From: Mycobacterium persicum
GTDB lineage: Bacteria; Actinomycetota; Actinomycetes; Mycobacteriales; Mycobacteriaceae
NCBI RefSeq assembly: GCF_002086675.1
Contig: NZ_MVIF01000005.1
Location: 1 to 64,000, forward strand
DNA length: 64,000 nt
Direction of reading: 5' to 3'
Under the pieces are notes generated by a model. That model worked only from the letters and a program-made list of their open reading frames with translations, was not told where the DNA came from and made no database searches. This document shows positions 1-10,111 of the stretch, piece by piece. A program made the position numbers and the translations under genes. The stretch's first letter is position 1; each line of letters begins with the position of its first letter.

Positions 1-129
1 ACACATCAGGACGAGACAGCAGCCCATATCGCCAGCTCAGAACACTAATCCCCAGTCAGAACCCGTCGTAACTTCGGCCTAGCGATTGCCGCACCAGGTC
101 TCTCGCCCCGGAACAGTAGTCGGACGCGA

Positions 130-1569
130 TCAAGGAGCCAGTCCAGGGGCGTCTCGAATACCGAACTCATGCCGCAGTAGGCTGCGCGCCGCGTAATAAC
201 CGGACATGCCATGCACCCCCGCGCCGGGGGGAGTGGCCGCCGAACACAGGTACACCTTGGGAATCGGTGTGCGCCAAGGGTTAACACGTGGCGTCGGTCC
301 GGCAATCGCACGCCAGACAGAATTAGCGCCCACCGCGATATCGCCGCCGACGTAGTTGGCGTTGTGGTCGGCCAGCTGTGCGGCGGGCACGCCACGAGCT
401 GCGACGACGACGTCGCGGAAGCCGGGTGCGAATCGCTCGACGACCCGGGTGACTGCCTCGGTCGCGTCGACTCGCGAGCCGGAAGGTACGTGGGCGTAAG
501 TCCAGAAGGGCCGGCGACCGGCGGAATCGACGCGGCCGGGGTCGGCGAGGTGCGGACTTGCGGCCAGCACCATCGGCCAGTCGGCGTCGCGCCCTGCCGC
601 GACGTCCGCCTCGGCGCGCGCCATCTGCTCGCGGGTGCCCCCGAGGTGAAGTGTCGGTGCCCGGCTGAGCCGGGTATCCGACCACGGAATCTCGTCGCCG
701 AGCACGAAGTCGACTTTCGCCACACCCGATCCAAACCGGTACTGGCGCAACGCTTTAGCGTACCGATCCGGAATCGTGTCACGGTAGACACGTAACAGTG
801 CGGTCGGCGCCGTATCGAAAACCACGACTTCGCCCGGAGGGCAAGGCGGAGAAGTGATCTCGACGCCCGCGGTCAGCACACCACCGTGGGCCCGCAGATC
901 GGCGATCAGCGCGTCGGCGATCACCTGGCTGCCGCCCACCGGGATCGGCCAGCCGACCGAATGCGCGAGGGTGGCCAGCATGAGACCCGCACCTGCCGAC
1001 ACCAGCGACGGCAGCCGCGAAATAGCGTGGGCTGCAACGCCAGTGAACAATGCCTGGGCGTCCGCGCCTACCAGCGATCGCCACGCGGGCGTGCCCTGGG
1101 CCAGCATGCGTAACCCGAGATGCACGGTCGCCGCCAGCGAAGCGGGCACCGAACGTTTGTCACCGAGCATAAGGTCAACGACAGCACTGGAATTCGTCAC
1201 CAGCGGGCCGAGCAGTCGTCGCCAGGACGCACCGTCGTCCAACTCGGCACAGGTGCGGGTCAGGTCACGGTAAGCGATCGCCGCTGGCCGACCCGGTAGC
1301 GGGTTGGCATACGCGATCTCCGGTACGGCCAGTGTCACCCCTCGCGCGGGCAGGTCGAACTCGGCGAAAAGCGGCGACGCCAGCGCCAGCGGATGCACCG
1401 CCGAACACACGTCGTGCACGACCCCGGGATATTCGACGTCGGCCGCGCTGCGCGCGCCGCCCCCAAAGGTTGGCTGGGCCTCGAGCACCCGTACTTTCAG
1501 GCCGGCTCGGGCGCAGATGACGGCGGCAGCCAGCCCGTTGGGCCCGCTGCCGACGACGGTGACGTCCAC
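130..1569 (-). CDS. FAD-dependent phytoene desaturase-like oxidoreductase (Rv2997-like)
   Basis: Predicted 479-residue flavoprotein of the CrtI/phytoene-dehydrogenase-related amine oxidase superfamily. The N-terminus has the dinucleotide-binding fold VTVVGSGPNG (about residues 4-12) followed by the acidic residue of VLEAQ near 29. The C-terminus has the family signature GVHGMSGYYAARSL, the second FAD contact. I chose the GTG start at 1569 because it sits directly before the Rossmann strand and gives the usual length; the reading frame stays open upstream to 1920 but that part runs through a tandem repeat and into serA on the other strand. The gene diverges from serA, as I recall for Rv2997/Rv2996c. 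Substrate unknown. The family call is firm; a carotenoid role is not implied. Confidence 0.85.
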   Translation of the reverse strand: MDVTVVGSGPNGLAAAVICARAGLKVRVLEAQPTFGGGARSAADVEYPGVVHDVCSAVHPLALASPLFAEFDLPARGVTLAVPEIAYANPLPGRPAAIAYRDLTRTCAELDDGASWRRLLGPLVTNSSAVVDLMLGDKRSVPASLAATVHLGLRMLAQGTPAWRSLVGADAQALFTGVAAHAISRLPSLVSAGAGLMLATLAHSVGWPIPVGGSQVIADALIADLRAHGGVLTAGVEITSPPCPPGEVVVFDTAPTALLRVYRDTIPDRYAKALRQYRFGSGVAKVDFVLGDEIPWSDTRLSRAPTLHLGGTREQMARAEADVAAGRDADWPMVLAASPHLADPGRVDSAGRRPFWTYAHVPSGSRVDATEAVTRVVERFAPGFRDVVVAARGVPAAQLADHNANYVGGDIAVGANSVWRAIAGPTPRVNPWRTPIPKVYLCSAATPPGAGVHGMSGYYAARSLLRHEFGIRDAPGLAP

Positions 1570-1586
1570 CCGTCGATTACAACCGA

Positions 1587-1698
1587 CTGGTTCGATGGCG
1601 TCGACCCGCAGCGCCCGGCTCCGCCGCGCTCGCGGTCGCCGCTGGTTCGATGGCGTCGACCCGCAGCGCCCGGCTCCGCCGCGCTCGCGGTCGCCGCT
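1587..1698. repeat. Two tandem copies of a 55-bp GC-rich repeat
   Basis: The sequence from 1587 to 1641 is repeated perfectly from 1642 to 1696, and the match continues two bases further. The copies fill the gap between the divergent oxidoreductase and serA starts, ending about 12 bp before the serA GTG. Each copy carries the core GCAGCGCCCGGCTCCGCCG, and a similar core with a perfect hairpin appears at 9264-9300. This is an interspersed mycobacterial repeat type and a likely variable-number locus. It sits where the serA promoter and leader should be. Confidence 0.9.
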
Positions 1699-1709
1699 AC
1701 GCTGTCCGG

Positions 1710-3296
1710 GTGAACCTGCCTGTTGTGTTAATCGCCGACAAACTTGCCCAATCGACGGTCGCTGCTCTGGGAGACCAGGTCGAGGTGCGCTGGGTAGACG
1801 GTCCGGATCGCGAAAAGCTGCTGGCCGCGGTGCCCGAGGCCGACGCGCTGTTGGTGCGGTCGGCCACCACCGTGGACGCCGAGGTGCTGGCCGCGGCTCC
1901 CAAGCTGAAGATCGTGGCACGCGCCGGCGTGGGTCTGGACAACGTCGACGTAGACGCAGCCACCGCGCGCGGCGTCCTGGTGGTCAACGCCCCAACATCG
2001 AACATCCACAGCGCCGCCGAGCACGCGTTGGCGTTGCTGCTGGCCGCCGCCCGGCAGATCCCGGCCGCCGATGCCACGCTGCGCGAGCGTACCTGGAAGC
2101 GGTCGTCGTTCTCCGGCACCGAGATCTTCGGAAAGACCGTCGGCGTCGTCGGTTTGGGCCGCATCGGACAGTTGGTCGCGCAGCGGGTCGCCGCGTTCGA
2201 CGCCCACGTCGTCGCCTACGACCCGTACGTCTCGCCTGCCCGCGCTGCGCAGCTCGGCATCGAATTGCTGCCCCTGGACGACCTGCTGGCCCGCGCCGAC
2301 TTCATCTCGGTGCACCTGCCCAAGACGCCCGAGACCGCAGGTCTCATCGACAAAGAAGCGCTGGCCAAGACCAAACCCGGCGTCATCATCGTCAACGCCG
2401 CCCGCGGCGGCCTGGTGGACGAGGCGGCGCTGGCCGACGCGGTCGCCAGGGGCCACGTGCGCGCGGCCGGTCTCGACGTGTTCGCCAGCGAACCATGCAC
2501 CGACAGCCCGCTGTTCGAGCTGCCGCAGGTGGTCGTCACACCGCACCTCGGGGCGTCCACCGTGGAAGCCCAGGACCGGGCGGGAACCGACGTTGCCGAA
2601 AGCGTCCGGCTGGCGCTGGCAGGGGAATTCGTTCCCGATGCGGTCAACATCGGCGGCGGAGTGGTCAACGAAGAGGTGGCGCCCTGGCTGGACCTGGTGC
2701 GCAAGCTCGGTGTGCTGTCGGCCGCGCTGTCCGACGACGCGCCGGTGTCGTTGTCGGTACAGGTTCGCGGCGAGCTTGCCTCCGAAGAGGTTGAGGTGCT
2801 GAAGCTTTCGGCGCTGCGCGGTCTGTTCTCGGCGGTGATCGACGAGCCGGTGACCTTTGTCAACGCCCCGGCGCTGGCCGCCGAGCGTGGGGTCTCCGCG
2901 GAAATCACCAAGGCCTCGGAAAGCCCGAACCACCGCAGCGTCGTCGACGTTCGTGCAGTGGGCGCGGACGGCTCGGTCGTCAACGTCTCGGGCACGCTGT
3001 ACGGCCCGCAACTGACCCAAAAGATTGTGCAGATCAACGGCCGCCACTTCGACATGCGCGCCGAAGGGATCAACCTCATCATTCACTACGTCGACCAACC
3101 CGGAGCGCTGGGCAAGATCGGCAGCTTGCTCGGTGCGGCGGGGGTGAACATCCACGCCGCACAACTGTCCGAGGATATCGAGGGTCCGCGTGCGACTATC
3201 CTGCTGCGGCTGGATCAGACTGTGCCCGACGATGTCCGGTCGGCGATCGTCGCGGCGGTCGGCGCCAACAAACTCGAAGTGGTCGACCTGTCGTGA
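1710..3296 (+). CDS. serA: D-3-phosphoglycerate dehydrogenase
   Basis: Oxidises 3-phosphoglycerate to 3-phosphohydroxypyruvate with NAD, the first committed step of serine synthesis in the cytosol. The 528-residue length matches the long actinobacterial form: N-terminal substrate-binding lobe, NAD-binding domain with VGLGRIGQ near residue 148, catalytic Arg in NAARGG, the Glu loop and catalytic His in TPHLG near 280. The intervening allosteric domain spans roughly 315-450, and a C-terminal ACT domain ends in NKLEVVDLS and binds serine for feedback inhibition. The GTG start lies 12 bp after the 55-bp repeats. leuB follows 58 bp downstream on the same strand. Confidence 0.97.
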   Translation: MNLPVVLIADKLAQSTVAALGDQVEVRWVDGPDREKLLAAVPEADALLVRSATTVDAEVLAAAPKLKIVARAGVGLDNVDVDAATARGVLVVNAPTSNIHSAAEHALALLLAAARQIPAADATLRERTWKRSSFSGTEIFGKTVGVVGLGRIGQLVAQRVAAFDAHVVAYDPYVSPARAAQLGIELLPLDDLLARADFISVHLPKTPETAGLIDKEALAKTKPGVIIVNAARGGLVDEAALADAVARGHVRAAGLDVFASEPCTDSPLFELPQVVVTPHLGASTVEAQDRAGTDVAESVRLALAGEFVPDAVNIGGGVVNEEVAPWLDLVRKLGVLSAALSDDAPVSLSVQVRGELASEEVEVLKLSALRGLFSAVIDEPVTFVNAPALAAERGVSAEITKASESPNHRSVVDVRAVGADGSVVNVSGTLYGPQLTQKIVQINGRHFDMRAEGINLIIHYVDQPGALGKIGSLLGAAGVNIHAAQLSEDIEGPRATILLRLDQTVPDDVRSAIVAAVGANKLEVVDLS

Positions 3297-3354
3297 AGCG
3301 CGCCGGCGACGATGCAATGGGGGCTTCGCCCGCTTGGGGGGGAGAGCGGCGCCG

Positions 3355-4365
3355 ATGAAGCTGGCTATCATCGCAGGCGACGGCATCGGTCCCGAGGTGG
3401 TGGCCGAAGCCGTCAAAGTTCTCGACGCGGTACTGCCGGGCGTGCAGAAGACCGGCTACGACCTCGGTGCCAGGCGGTTCCACGCCACCGGCGAGCTACT
3501 ACCGGACACGGTGCTCGCCGAACTGCGCGAGCACGATGCCATCCTGCTCGGGGCGATCGGCGACCCGTCGGTGCCCAGCGGTGTCCTGGAGCGCGGCTTG
3601 CTGCTACGACTGCGCTTCGAGTTGGACCACCACATCAACCTGCGGCCGGCCCGGCTCTACCCGGGAGTGAACAGCCCCCTGGCGGGTAACCCCGACATCG
3701 ACTTCCTGGTGGTGCGCGAAGGAACCGAGGGCCCCTACACCGGTAACGGTGGTGCGATTCGGGTCGGCACGCCCAACGAGGTGGCCACCGAGGTCAGCGT
3801 GAACACCGCGTTCGGTGCCCGCAGGGTGGTCGCCGACGCGTTCGAGCGGGCCCGCCGGCGCCGCAAGCACCTGACATTGGTGCACAAGACCAACGTCCTG
3901 ACGTTCGCCGGAAGCCTGTGGTGGCGGACCGTGCAGGAGACCGGCGAGAAGTATCCCGACGTCGAGGTGGCGTATCAGCACGTCGACGCCGCCACCATCC
4001 ACATGATCACCGACCCCGGTCGCTTCGACGTCATCGTCACCGACAACCTGTTCGGCGACATCATCACCGACCTGGCGGCGGCGGTGTGCGGCGGAATCGG
4101 CCTGGCGGCCAGTGGAAATATCGACGCGACCCGGACCAACCCGTCGATGTTCGAGCCGGTGCATGGCAGCGCGCCCGACATCGCCGGTCAGGGCATCGCC
4201 GATCCGACCGCGGCGATCATGTCGGTGGCGCTGCTGCTTGCCCACGTCGGCGAGGACGACGCCGCCGGCCGGGTGGACCATGCGGTCGAGAAGTACCTGG
4301 CGACTCGGGGCGACGAACGGCTGCCGACCACGGCGGTCGGTGACCGGATAGTCGCGGCGCTCTAG
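3355..4365 (+). CDS. leuB: 3-isopropylmalate dehydrogenase
   Basis: Catalyses oxidative decarboxylation of 3-isopropylmalate in leucine synthesis, with NAD and a divalent metal. The 336-residue protein starts [15 protein letters not shown] and has the substrate-binding arginine region LLLRLRFEL, the metal-binding stretch [13 protein letters not shown] and the NAD-site motif [12 protein letters not shown]. The ATG at 3355 has a purine-rich GGGGGGGAGAG ribosome site just upstream. The isomerase subunits leuC/leuD are about 10 kb away. Its TAG stop (4363-4365) overlaps the stop of the convergent transporter (4362-4364), so nothing separates the two genes. Confidence 0.97.
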   Translation: MKLAIIAGDGIGPEVVAEAVKVLDAVLPGVQKTGYDLGARRFHATGELLPDTVLAELREHDAILLGAIGDPSVPSGVLERGLLLRLRFELDHHINLRPARLYPGVNSPLAGNPDIDFLVVREGTEGPYTGNGGAIRVGTPNEVATEVSVNTAFGARRVVADAFERARRRRKHLTLVHKTNVLTFAGSLWWRTVQETGEKYPDVEVAYQHVDAATIHMITDPGRFDVIVTDNLFGDIITDLAAAVCGGIGLAASGNIDATRTNPSMFEPVHGSAPDIAGQGIADPTAAIMSVALLLAHVGEDDAAGRVDHAVEKYLATRGDERLPTTAVGDRIVAAL

Positions 4366-5552
4366 CCCGCCGCCCGCGCGTGTGCGCGCGCGTGCTGCGG
4401 CACAACCGGCCAGGCCAGTAGCGGGAACAGTCCGCACACCGCGAATGCCAGCGGATAACCGGACGCTTCGATCACCTCGCCGAATACCGGCGGCCCGATT
4501 GCGGCGGTGAGTCGCTGGGTGGTGTTCTGGGCGCCCATCGCGCGTCCGCTCCAGAAACGCCCGGCCACCTCCGGGATCGCGGTGAACGCCAGGCCGTTGT
4601 CGAGCACCGTGACCACCGACGCGGCGACCATCAGCGCCACCGCGACAGCCGAGTGCAGGTAATCGGTCACCGCCAACAACATCATCACCAGGGCAGCGGC
4701 GACGGCGATCATCCGGATGGGCCGCATTCGGGACCCAACGTGGTCGGACCACCGCCCGGCGGCGACGCGGCCAAGCGCGCCCAACAGTTGCGAGACGCTC
4801 ACCAAGATGCCTGCTGCCGCGATCGACCAGCCGTGGCTGTGGATCAGCCAAACCAGCATGAACGTCAACACCACTGTCTGCGGAACCATCAGCAGGGAAG
4901 ACGCCAGGTGGATTCGCCACAGCACTGCGGTGCCGCGGTAGGGACTAGACAACTCGCTGTGGTCAGCGGCCGACCGCGCCGGCCGCGCCGGGTCGCGCAC
5001 CCAAACCGCGCACAGCAGCGCTGACAGGGCGCACACCGTCGCCGGGAACAGCAGCGCAACCGAGATGGAGCGTTCGCCCAGCTCAGGGAGCACCAGTGCG
5101 GCCAACGCGATTCCCAGCGGCTGTGCCGGCTGTCGGATCCCCATCGCCAGGCCGCGCTGCTCGGCGGGAAACCAGCCGGTCACCAGCCGGCCGCTGGCGG
5201 TGTTGGCGCTGGCCGCGGCCATCCCGCCGGCGAACAGGGCAACGCCTTCGGCGAGCATCGACTGAGGTACCACGGCGGCGCCGTAGGCGGCGGTCGCGGT
5301 GAGGGCCAAACCCGCGGTGAGCACTATCCGTTCGCCGACCAGATCCAGCACGTATCCCCAGCCGATCAGGGTAACGACCATGCCGAAGCTGGGCATCGCC
5401 GAGAGCAGGGCAGCTTCGGACAGGCTGATGCCGCGCACGTCGTTGAGTGCGGGAATCAGAAAAGCGATGCCATTGATGAAGACGGTCGCGCACAACGTCG
5501 CGATGAGCGCGACTGCGAGCAGCGACCAACGCCGCGTCGATGTTGTCTGCAC
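4362..5552 (-). CDS. MFS transporter, paralog 1 (Rv2994-like)
   Basis: About 396 residues, hydrophobic throughout, with the two six-helix halves of a major facilitator. The helix 2-3 loop carries [13 protein letters not shown], the motif-A position. Residues such as [27 protein letters not shown] mark the central part, a pattern shared with the two transporters that follow. Substrate unknown; my memory of M. tuberculosis is a single gene here (Rv2994). The start is GTG at 5552; no good Shine-Dalgarno is seen. It is the last of three similar minus-strand transporters between 4.3 and 9.2 kb and is convergent with leuB, sharing stop-codon bases. Confidence 0.88.
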   Translation of the reverse strand: MQTTSTRRWSLLAVALIATLCATVFINGIAFLIPALNDVRGISLSEAALLSAMPSFGMVVTLIGWGYVLDLVGERIVLTAGLALTATAAYGAAVVPQSMLAEGVALFAGGMAAASANTASGRLVTGWFPAEQRGLAMGIRQPAQPLGIALAALVLPELGERSISVALLFPATVCALSALLCAVWVRDPARPARSAADHSELSSPYRGTAVLWRIHLASSLLMVPQTVVLTFMLVWLIHSHGWSIAAAGILVSVSQLLGALGRVAAGRWSDHVGSRMRPIRMIAVAAALVMMLLAVTDYLHSAVAVALMVAASVVTVLDNGLAFTAIPEVAGRFWSGRAMGAQNTTQRLTAAIGPPVFGEVIEASGYPLAFAVCGLFPLLAWPVVPQHARAHARAAG

Positions 5553-5613
5553 CTATTGATAGTTCTCGTTGCGGCACTTTGGCAAACCTCGCCGAGGCGC
5601 CGCCACCGGGCGG

Positions 5614-6954
5614 TCATGTCGGTGCTCGTCCGCCTCGGCCGCGGCTGGCCGACCCAGGCGGGCCTGGCAGCCGTGGCCTGGTTGGCAGCTCGCGGGCGCG
5701 AATGGCTTGTCGCCGGCGATGCCGCCGAACCGATTGCCGCCGCGCTCGGGTCTCCAAGCCGGGCGGCAGCAGGCGAGTCGGCACCAACGGCACCGCCGCC
5801 AACGGAAACAACCCGCACAGCGCCCAGGCCAGCGGATAGGCCGCCGTCGTGATCAGCGCACCGAACAGCGGGGGCCCGGCGGCCGCCATCAGGCGCTGCG
5901 TGGTGTTCTGGGTGCCCAGCGCCCGCCCACTCCAATAGGGTCCGGCGAACTCGGTGATTGCCGTTGCCTCCAACCCGTTGTCGAGTACCGCGATCACCGA
6001 GATGGCGATCATGAGTAACACGTCATATCGCGAACCGATGTTGTCGGTAAGCGCCAACAGGAACAGGGCCGACGCGGCAGAGACGGCGATAATGCGCACG
6101 GGCCGCATGCGTGAGCCGACGTAGTCAGACCAGCGGCCGACCGCGATCCGACCCAGCGCACCCAGCAGCTGCGAAACGGTCACCAAACCGCCGGCCGCCG
6201 CGACCGACCAACCGTGATGGTTCATCAGCCAGACCAACATGAACGTCACGGTCACCGTCTGCGGCATCATCAGCAGCGCGGATACCGCGTGGATGCGCCA
6301 CAACACCGACGACCCCCGATACGGACTGGCCAGCTCCTCGTCAGTGGCGACCTTGCGGGACTTGCGCGGCGCGTCGGCTACTCCGATCAGGCTGGCCACC
6401 GCGGCCACCGTGCACGCGACGGCGGGAAACATCAACCCCGCATGGACGCCTTGTTCGGCCAGCTCGGGTATGACCAACGCGCCCAGCGCGATTCCCAGCG
6501 GCTGGGCGGTCTGGCGGATTCCCATCGCCAGCCCTCGTTGATGAGGCGGAAACCAGCCCGATACCAGCCGACCGCCGGCGCTGTTGCAGCTGGCGGCCGC
6601 CATGCCGCCCAGAAACAGGTAGATGCCCATCAGCGTCAGCGAGTGCACCGACGCTGCGGCATAGGCGGCTGCGGCGGTGAGAGCCGAGCCCACCGTCATC
6701 ACAATCCGCTCACCCACGCGGTCCAGGACGTAGCCCCACGCCACCAGCGTTGCCACCATGCCCCAGCTGGGCATCGACGCCAACAGACCAGCTTGTGTCA
6801 GTGGGGTGCCGCGCGCCGCTTCCAAGCGGGGGATCAGGAAGGCAACGCCGTTGATGAAGAGAAATGAACTCGCCGTCACCAGCAGCGAGACGACCACGAT
6901 CGACCAGCGTGCAAACAAGCTCAATTCGCCTGGGTCGCTCGGTTGACGCGGCAT
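5614..6954 (-). CDS. MFS transporter, paralog 2
   Basis: A 446-residue major facilitator paralogous to its neighbours. It shares FINGVAFLIPRLEAARGTPL near the first helix, GYVLDRVGERIVM in the helix 2-3 loop and SAGGRLVSGWFPPHQRGLAM in the first half. It also shares NTTQRLMAAAGPPLFGALIT in the second half. The C-terminus is a longer basic tail (residues after about 395, rich in Arg and Pro) than in the other two. I place the start at the ATG at 6954; an in-frame upstream start at 6981 would add nine residues. Export substrate unknown. It lies 61 bp upstream of paralog 1, so the two may be co-transcribed. Confidence 0.87.
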   Translation of the reverse strand: MPRQPSDPGELSLFARWSIVVVSLLVTASSFLFINGVAFLIPRLEAARGTPLTQAGLLASMPSWGMVATLVAWGYVLDRVGERIVMTVGSALTAAAAYAAASVHSLTLMGIYLFLGGMAAASCNSAGGRLVSGWFPPHQRGLAMGIRQTAQPLGIALGALVIPELAEQGVHAGLMFPAVACTVAAVASLIGVADAPRKSRKVATDEELASPYRGSSVLWRIHAVSALLMMPQTVTVTFMLVWLMNHHGWSVAAAGGLVTVSQLLGALGRIAVGRWSDYVGSRMRPVRIIAVSAASALFLLALTDNIGSRYDVLLMIAISVIAVLDNGLEATAITEFAGPYWSGRALGTQNTTQRLMAAAGPPLFGALITTAAYPLAWALCGLFPLAAVPLVPTRLLPPGLETRARRQSVRRHRRRQAIRARELPTRPRLPGPPGSASRGRGGRAPT

Positions 6955-7008
6955 TGGCTCATGCTCGCACAAGCACGCCAAGCGCGGGTCATTCGCGACT
7001 TCAGTGCG

Positions 7009-7713
7009 CTACCCGGCTTTGTGTGCGGTGAGCAAGAACGCCGACACCTTTAGCCGGTTTTTCGCGTCGACCTCGTAGTCAGCCAACGAGACGCCGGGGA
7101 TCCGAGATAGCACCTCTGCCAAGTGAACATGGATGAACGCCGGCCGGACCTCGTCGATCTCCCAATACCGCGAAACAGCTTCTCGCAATTCTGATTCGGT
7201 AACGAGATTTGGAGGCGCCGCGGGCGCGTCGGGCGGTAGCTCGATGTCGGCCGGGAGCGCGGTCGCGGTCGACACCAGGACGTAGTAGGACGCGCCTGGC
7301 GCGGCGGCGCGGTGCACTGAGCGGATGTAATGGTCGCGTGAATCGATCGGAAGCGATTCGAACAGGGTGCTGTCGATGATCGTGTTGAACCGGCCGTCGT
7401 AGCCGCGAAGTGACGTTAGGTCATCCTGCACGAACGTGACGGTGCTGAGGCCGCGATCAGTTGCGGCTTGCCTGGCCTTGTCGATCGCGGTGCCAGACAC
7501 ATCGACACCCATGACGGTGTGCCCGAGTGCGGCGAGCGTCAGCGACAGCTCGGCGACCCCACAACCGGCATCGAGTACTTCGCTGCGGATCTTGCCGGCC
7601 TGTATCAGTGCCGCGATTTCCGGCTGCGGTTCGCCGATGTTCCACGGCGGCGGTCCCCCGAAGACACCATGCTCGCGGTATGCGGCTTCCCAATCCATCA
7701 ATTCGCCGTTCAC
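7009..7713 (-). CDS. Class I SAM-dependent methyltransferase
   Basis: A 234-residue small-molecule methyltransferase fold. Motif I is VLDAGCGVAELSLTLA (about residues 45-60), the acidic end of strand 2 is VMGVDVSG, and DDLTSLRG and TIIDSTLFESLP represent motifs II and III. It has the N-terminal MDWEAAYREHG and the GPPPWNIGEPQPEI segment that I associate with Rv0560c-like enzymes which methylate small aromatic or quinone-like compounds; that role is inference. GTG start at 7713. It is located between two MFS paralogs on the same strand, which suggests modification and export of one compound, but nothing else in the sequence proves this. Confidence 0.82.
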   Translation of the reverse strand: MNGELMDWEAAYREHGVFGGPPPWNIGEPQPEIAALIQAGKIRSEVLDAGCGVAELSLTLAALGHTVMGVDVSGTAIDKARQAATDRGLSTVTFVQDDLTSLRGYDGRFNTIIDSTLFESLPIDSRDHYIRSVHRAAAPGASYYVLVSTATALPADIELPPDAPAAPPNLVTESELREAVSRYWEIDEVRPAFIHVHLAEVLSRIPGVSLADYEVDAKNRLKVSAFLLTAHKAG

Positions 7714-7884
7714 GGCCCGAACCCTAGCCGAGAGGCGCAGCGCGGTAGGACGCCGACGGTCGTTCGCAGCCAGGCTTGTGCGCCAACAATGTTTGGAGAT
7801 GCCTGGCTTTTCATCGGTGCGATGCGGGTCTGAATCCTCCCATTTTGGCTCATCCGAACGCGCGTTGGTGGATTCGCCAGTCTT

Positions 7885-7899
7885 GACGGACCGTCCGTC
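7885..7899. promoter_or_regulatory. Perfect 15-nt palindrome upstream of the methyltransferase
   Basis: GACGGAC-C-GTCCGTC is a perfect inverted repeat in the 222-bp gap between MFS paralog 3 (stop at 7936) and the methyltransferase start (7713). Its seven-base arms and one-base centre look like an operator rather than a terminator, because no hairpin loop could form. A partial third GTCCG follows at 7907-7911. The binding protein is unknown. Confidence 0.4.
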
Positions 7900-7935
7900 C
7901 GATACGTCCGACCGCCCGGCCGCCGCCCGCGGCTG

Positions 7936-9186
7936 CTAACGACGGGCACGAACTGGTTTCCGGTGAAGCTGGCCAACAGGATATGCGGCCGGGCGGTCTT
8001 CCGCGCAGGGCGGGAGCACGCCGACGGGCACTAGGGGTGCCGCGGCCAGTGGGAACAGCCCACACAATGCGAACGCCAATGGATATCCGCCGACCGTGAT
8101 CATCGCTCCGAATGCCGGCGGGCCGGCCAAGGTCATCAGCCGCTGGGCCGTGTTCTGAACGCCCAGCGCCCGCCCGCTCCAGAACTGTCCGGCGAATTCG
8201 GTGATGGCAGTGGCCTCGAGGCCGTTGTCCATCACCGTGATCACCGAGACCAAGACCATGAATGCCACCGCAAGCGGCGAATCGAGCTGATTGGCCAACG
8301 ACAGCATCAGCAACGTGACGCTGGTGGCGAGCGCGACGATGCGGACCGGGCGCATGCGCGATCCCACACAATCCGACCAGCGGCCGGCCGCAATCCGGGT
8401 CAGCGCACCGAATAGTTGAGTGATGGTCACCAGCGCACCCGCAGCTCGCACCGACCACCCGTGGTTGCCGGTCAACCACACCAGCATGAAGGTCACCGTC
8501 ATCGACTGCGGCATCACCATGAGTGCCGAAATCGCGTGGATCCGCCAGAGCACGGCGCTGCCGCGATAGGGGTTCACGAGTTCGGCTTCGGCGGCCGCGG
8601 TCCGTGACTTGCGCGGCGGGTCGTGCGCGATCAGGGCGCCGACCACGGCCGACACCGCGCACGCTGATGCCGGAAACAGCAGTCCCAAGCTTGGACGGTG
8701 CTCAGCAAGCCGAGGAATCACCAAGGCGCCCATGGCGATTCCCAACGGTTGCGCCGTCTGGCGAACTCCCATCGCCAGCCCCCGCTGATGCGCCGGAAAC
8801 CACCCCGCCACCAGGCGGCCGCACGCGGGATTGCAGCTGGCAGCCGCCATCCCGCCCAAGAACAACAGTGCTCCCATCGCCACCAGCGAGTTAACCGATG
8901 CCGCGGCAAACGCGCTGACCGCAGTCAGCGCCGCACCCGTGGCGAGTACGGTGCGTTCTCCGATGCGGTCCGCCACATAACCCCAGGCGACCAGCGTGAC
9001 CACCATGCCCAGGCTCGGCATCGCCGACAGCAGACCCGCCTCGGCCAGTGCGGTTCCCCGCGCGGCTTCCAGTGCGGGAATCATGAACGGAACGGCGTTG
9101 ATAAAGGAGAACGCACTGGCGGTTACCGTCAGCGCAATCGCGACCATCGACCAGCGCAGCGTTGCGCTGACCGGCTCCGTGGCCAT
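7936..9186 (-). CDS. MFS transporter, paralog 3
   Basis: A 416-residue major facilitator, third of the paralog set. It has FINAVPFMIPALEAARGT in the first helix, GYVADRIGERTVLAT in the motif-A loop, NPACGRLVAGWFPAHQRGLA in the first half and QNTAQRLMTLAGPPAFGAMI in the second half. I use the ATG at 9186; a TTG at 9189 is the only in-frame alternative just upstream. Substrate unknown. A hairpin-bearing repeat at 9271-9287 and the FAH gene lie on its upstream side. Because it is separated from paralog 2 by a methyltransferase, the set looks like serial tandem duplication with the methyltransferase inserted or originally co-operonic. Confidence 0.88.
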   Translation of the reverse strand: MATEPVSATLRWSMVAIALTVTASAFSFINAVPFMIPALEAARGTALAEAGLLSAMPSLGMVVTLVAWGYVADRIGERTVLATGAALTAVSAFAAASVNSLVAMGALLFLGGMAAASCNPACGRLVAGWFPAHQRGLAMGVRQTAQPLGIAMGALVIPRLAEHRPSLGLLFPASACAVSAVVGALIAHDPPRKSRTAAAEAELVNPYRGSAVLWRIHAISALMVMPQSMTVTFMLVWLTGNHGWSVRAAGALVTITQLFGALTRIAAGRWSDCVGSRMRPVRIVALATSVTLLMLSLANQLDSPLAVAFMVLVSVITVMDNGLEATAITEFAGQFWSGRALGVQNTAQRLMTLAGPPAFGAMITVGGYPLAFALCGLFPLAAAPLVPVGVLPPCAEDRPAAYPVGQLHRKPVRARR

Positions 9187-9270
9187 CAAGCCATGCTCGC
9201 ACAGATGTCATTGCGCGGGTGCCTTCCGTTGTCGAGCAATTTCTCGGAGACCAGCGGGACGGCCCGCAGC

Positions 9271-9287
9271 GCCCGGCTACGCCGGGC
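9271..9287. repeat. Hairpin within a dispersed GC-rich repeat
   Basis: GCCCGGC-TAC-GCCGGGC forms a perfect 7-bp stem with a 3-nt loop. The surrounding sequence (9264-9300) resembles the unit of the 55-bp repeat at 1587-1698, which suggests one dispersed repeat family. It sits between the divergent MFS paralog 3 and FAH genes. Confidence 0.6.
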
Positions 9288-9313
9288 TCGCGCCCGTCGT
9301 TAGGCTCATCCGA

Positions 9314-10111
9314 ATGCGCCTTGGTCGAATCGCCAGTCCTGACGGAGTCGCGTTCGTCAGCATCGAGGGTTTACTGGACGACCCGGGGGGGATGACCGTC
9401 CGGGAGATTGCGGAACACCCGTTTGGTACGCCGACCTTTACCGGCCGATCCTGGCCGTTGGCCGATGTCCGGCTGCTGGCACCGATACTTGCCAGCAAGG
9501 TGGTGTGCGTCGGCAAGAATTACGCCGACCACATCGCCGAAATGGGCGGCCAAACCGGCTCCGCTCCCGCCGACCCGGTCATATTCCTCAAACCCAACAC
9601 CGCAATCGTCGGTCCCAACGTACCGATTCGGTTGCCCGCCAACGCATCACCGGTTCACTTCGAGGGTGAGCTGGCGATAGTGATCGGCCGGCCGTGCAAG
9701 GACGTCCCAGCCGCCCAGGCCGCCGACAACATCCTCGGCTACACCATCGCCAACGACATATCCGCCCGCGATCAGCAGCAGGCCGACGGCCAATGGACCC
9801 GGGCGAAAGGCCACGACACATTTTGTCCGGTCGGCCCGTGGATCGTCACTGACGTGAATCCCGCCGACCTCGAACTGCGCACCGAAGTCAACGGTGAAGT
9901 CAAACAGCACGCCCGCACGTCGCTGATGATCCACGACATCGGCGCCATCGTGGAATGGATCTCGGCGGTCATGACGTTGCTGCCCGGAGACCTCATTCTC
10001 ACCGGAACGCCGGCCGGAGTCGGTCCCATCGAAGACGGTGACACCGTCTCCATCACCGTGGAAGGCATCGGCACCCTTACCAATCCCGTAGTGCGCAAAG
10101 GAAAGTCGTGA
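9314..10111 (+). CDS. Fumarylacetoacetate hydrolase (FAH) family protein (Rv2993c-like)
   Basis: A 265-residue FAH-superfamily enzyme, the group of metal-dependent hydrolases, decarboxylases and isomerases acting on 2-oxo acids such as fumarylpyruvate or oxaloacetate. The catalytic domain begins near residue 60 with [17 protein letters not shown]. The metal ligands are the Glu residues of [12 protein letters not shown] and the Asp of [18 protein letters not shown] and [14 protein letters not shown] are typical later motifs. Start ATG at 9314; a slightly shorter start is possible. The stop TGA overlaps the GTG of gltX (GTGA), so the two are translationally coupled. The physiological substrate cannot be read from the sequence. 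Confidence 0.9.
   Translation: MRLGRIASPDGVAFVSIEGLLDDPGGMTVREIAEHPFGTPTFTGRSWPLADVRLLAPILASKVVCVGKNYADHIAEMGGQTGSAPADPVIFLKPNTAIVGPNVPIRLPANASPVHFEGELAIVIGRPCKDVPAAQAADNILGYTIANDISARDQQQADGQWTRAKGHDTFCPVGPWIVTDVNPADLELRTEVNGEVKQHARTSLMIHDIGAIVEWISAVMTLLPGDLILTGTPAGVGPIEDGDTVSITVEGIGTLTNPVVRKGKS

Noticed and set aside
1304-2794. Long open frame overlapping serA in another frame
   Set aside because: Arg/Gly-rich shadow frame produced by GC-rich codons of serA; serA has full-length homology.
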